From contig CABQJA010000135.1 in NCBI GenBank assembly GCA_902464345.1, forward strand, positions 1-6,368: a stretch of DNA of 6,368 nucleotides. Direction: 5' to 3'. The position numbers and the translations under genes were made by a program. How positions within the stretch are numbered: position 1 is the stretch's first letter; every line of letters begins with the position of its first letter. Positions 6,246 to 6,368 of the stretch are shown piece by piece. The notes beneath the pieces were generated by a model. The model ran no database searches and was not told the origin of the DNA. It worked only from the letters and a program-made list of their open reading frames with translations. The DNA is from an uncultured Clostridium sp. (lineage in GTDB: Bacteria > Bacillota > Clostridia > Lachnospirales > Lachnospiraceae).

Positions 6246-6368
6246 ATGTCAACACCTAAAACAACCTTTTATGAAAATCAGGCAGCGACCATTATTAAAA
6301 ACCTTGCCAAACGTAATATGGAAGGTCATTATTGCCCGGATGCTGCCTCCGCAGTTCAGCTCGCCCTC
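6246..6368 (+). CDS. LUD-domain (lactate utilization/YkgG-like) protein, N-terminal fragment
   Basis: An open frame of 41 codons runs off the right edge without a stop. It begins MSTPKTTFYENQAATII and continues with a KNLAKRNMEGHYCPDAASAV-like segment. The pattern of a helix with N-A-x-x-I-I-K-N-L-x-x-R-N-M-x-G, followed by a tyrosine-cysteine turn and an AV/AL helix, is what I recognise from the start of short LUD-domain (DUF162) proteins of clostridia, related to LutC of lactate oxidation. The strong ribosome binding site and the divergent arrangement support a genuine start. The substrate and any partner proteins cannot be judged from this fragment, and many LUD proteins of this short type have no proven function. 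Confidence 0.7.
   Translation, partial: MSTPKTTFYENQAATIIKNLAKRNMEGHYCPDAASAVQLAL

Noticed and set aside
1..6368. Transposon or resistance island carrying tet- and van-like genes
   Set aside because: No transposase, integrase, terminal repeats or att-like duplications are visible, codon and base composition look uniform across genes, and both resistance-like genes are divergent from the classical mobile versions.

Overview
The window reads as a chromosomal segment of a Firmicute, most likely a clostridial gut commensal of the Lachnospiraceae type. This is inferred from mid-range GC content (near 50% by eye), strong AAAGGAG/GGAGG ribosome binding sites and the protein families present. No insertion sequence, integrase, tRNA, rRNA, CRISPR array or long repeat was seen, so nothing marks the segment as recently mobile.

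Layout: three genes are on the minus strand, so their order of transcription runs from right to left, and one gene on the plus strand runs off the right edge. From right to left: (i) 6246-6368, the first 41 codons of a LUD-domain (lactate-utilization/YkgG-like) protein on the plus strand. (ii) 6155-6245, a short AT-rich divergent promoter region. (iii) 3485-6154, a large translation-factor GTPase related to EF-G and the TetM/TetO ribosomal protection proteins, fused at its C terminus to a YacP/Rae1-type NYN ribonuclease domain. (iv) 3307-3484, an intergenic region with a minus-strand intrinsic terminator and a candidate -10 element. (v) 2245-3306, a VanG-type D-Ala:D-Ser ligase. (vi) 2131-2244, a 114-nt gap with no supported gene. 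(vii) 49-2130, a VanT-type membrane serine/alanine racemase with an acyltransferase-like membrane half and a PLP racemase half. (viii) 1-48, a well-formed minus-strand promoter that should drive a gene beyond the left edge.

How the genes may work together: the racemase would supply D-Ser (or D-Ala) and the ligase would join it to D-Ala, producing a peptidoglycan precursor terminus that binds vancomycin poorly. The usual third enzyme (the VanXY D,D-peptidase) and the VanRS two-component system are absent from the window, and the racemase domain is short at its C terminus and altered in some conserved positions. The resistance phenotype is therefore uncertain. The GTPase-nuclease fusion is a separate transcription unit. 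Both of its halves belong to families that act at the ribosomal A site, so it may be a translation rescue or surveillance factor rather than a tetracycline-resistance protein. It is the most interesting item in the window, followed by the reduced VanG-VanT pair and its unusual racemase domain.
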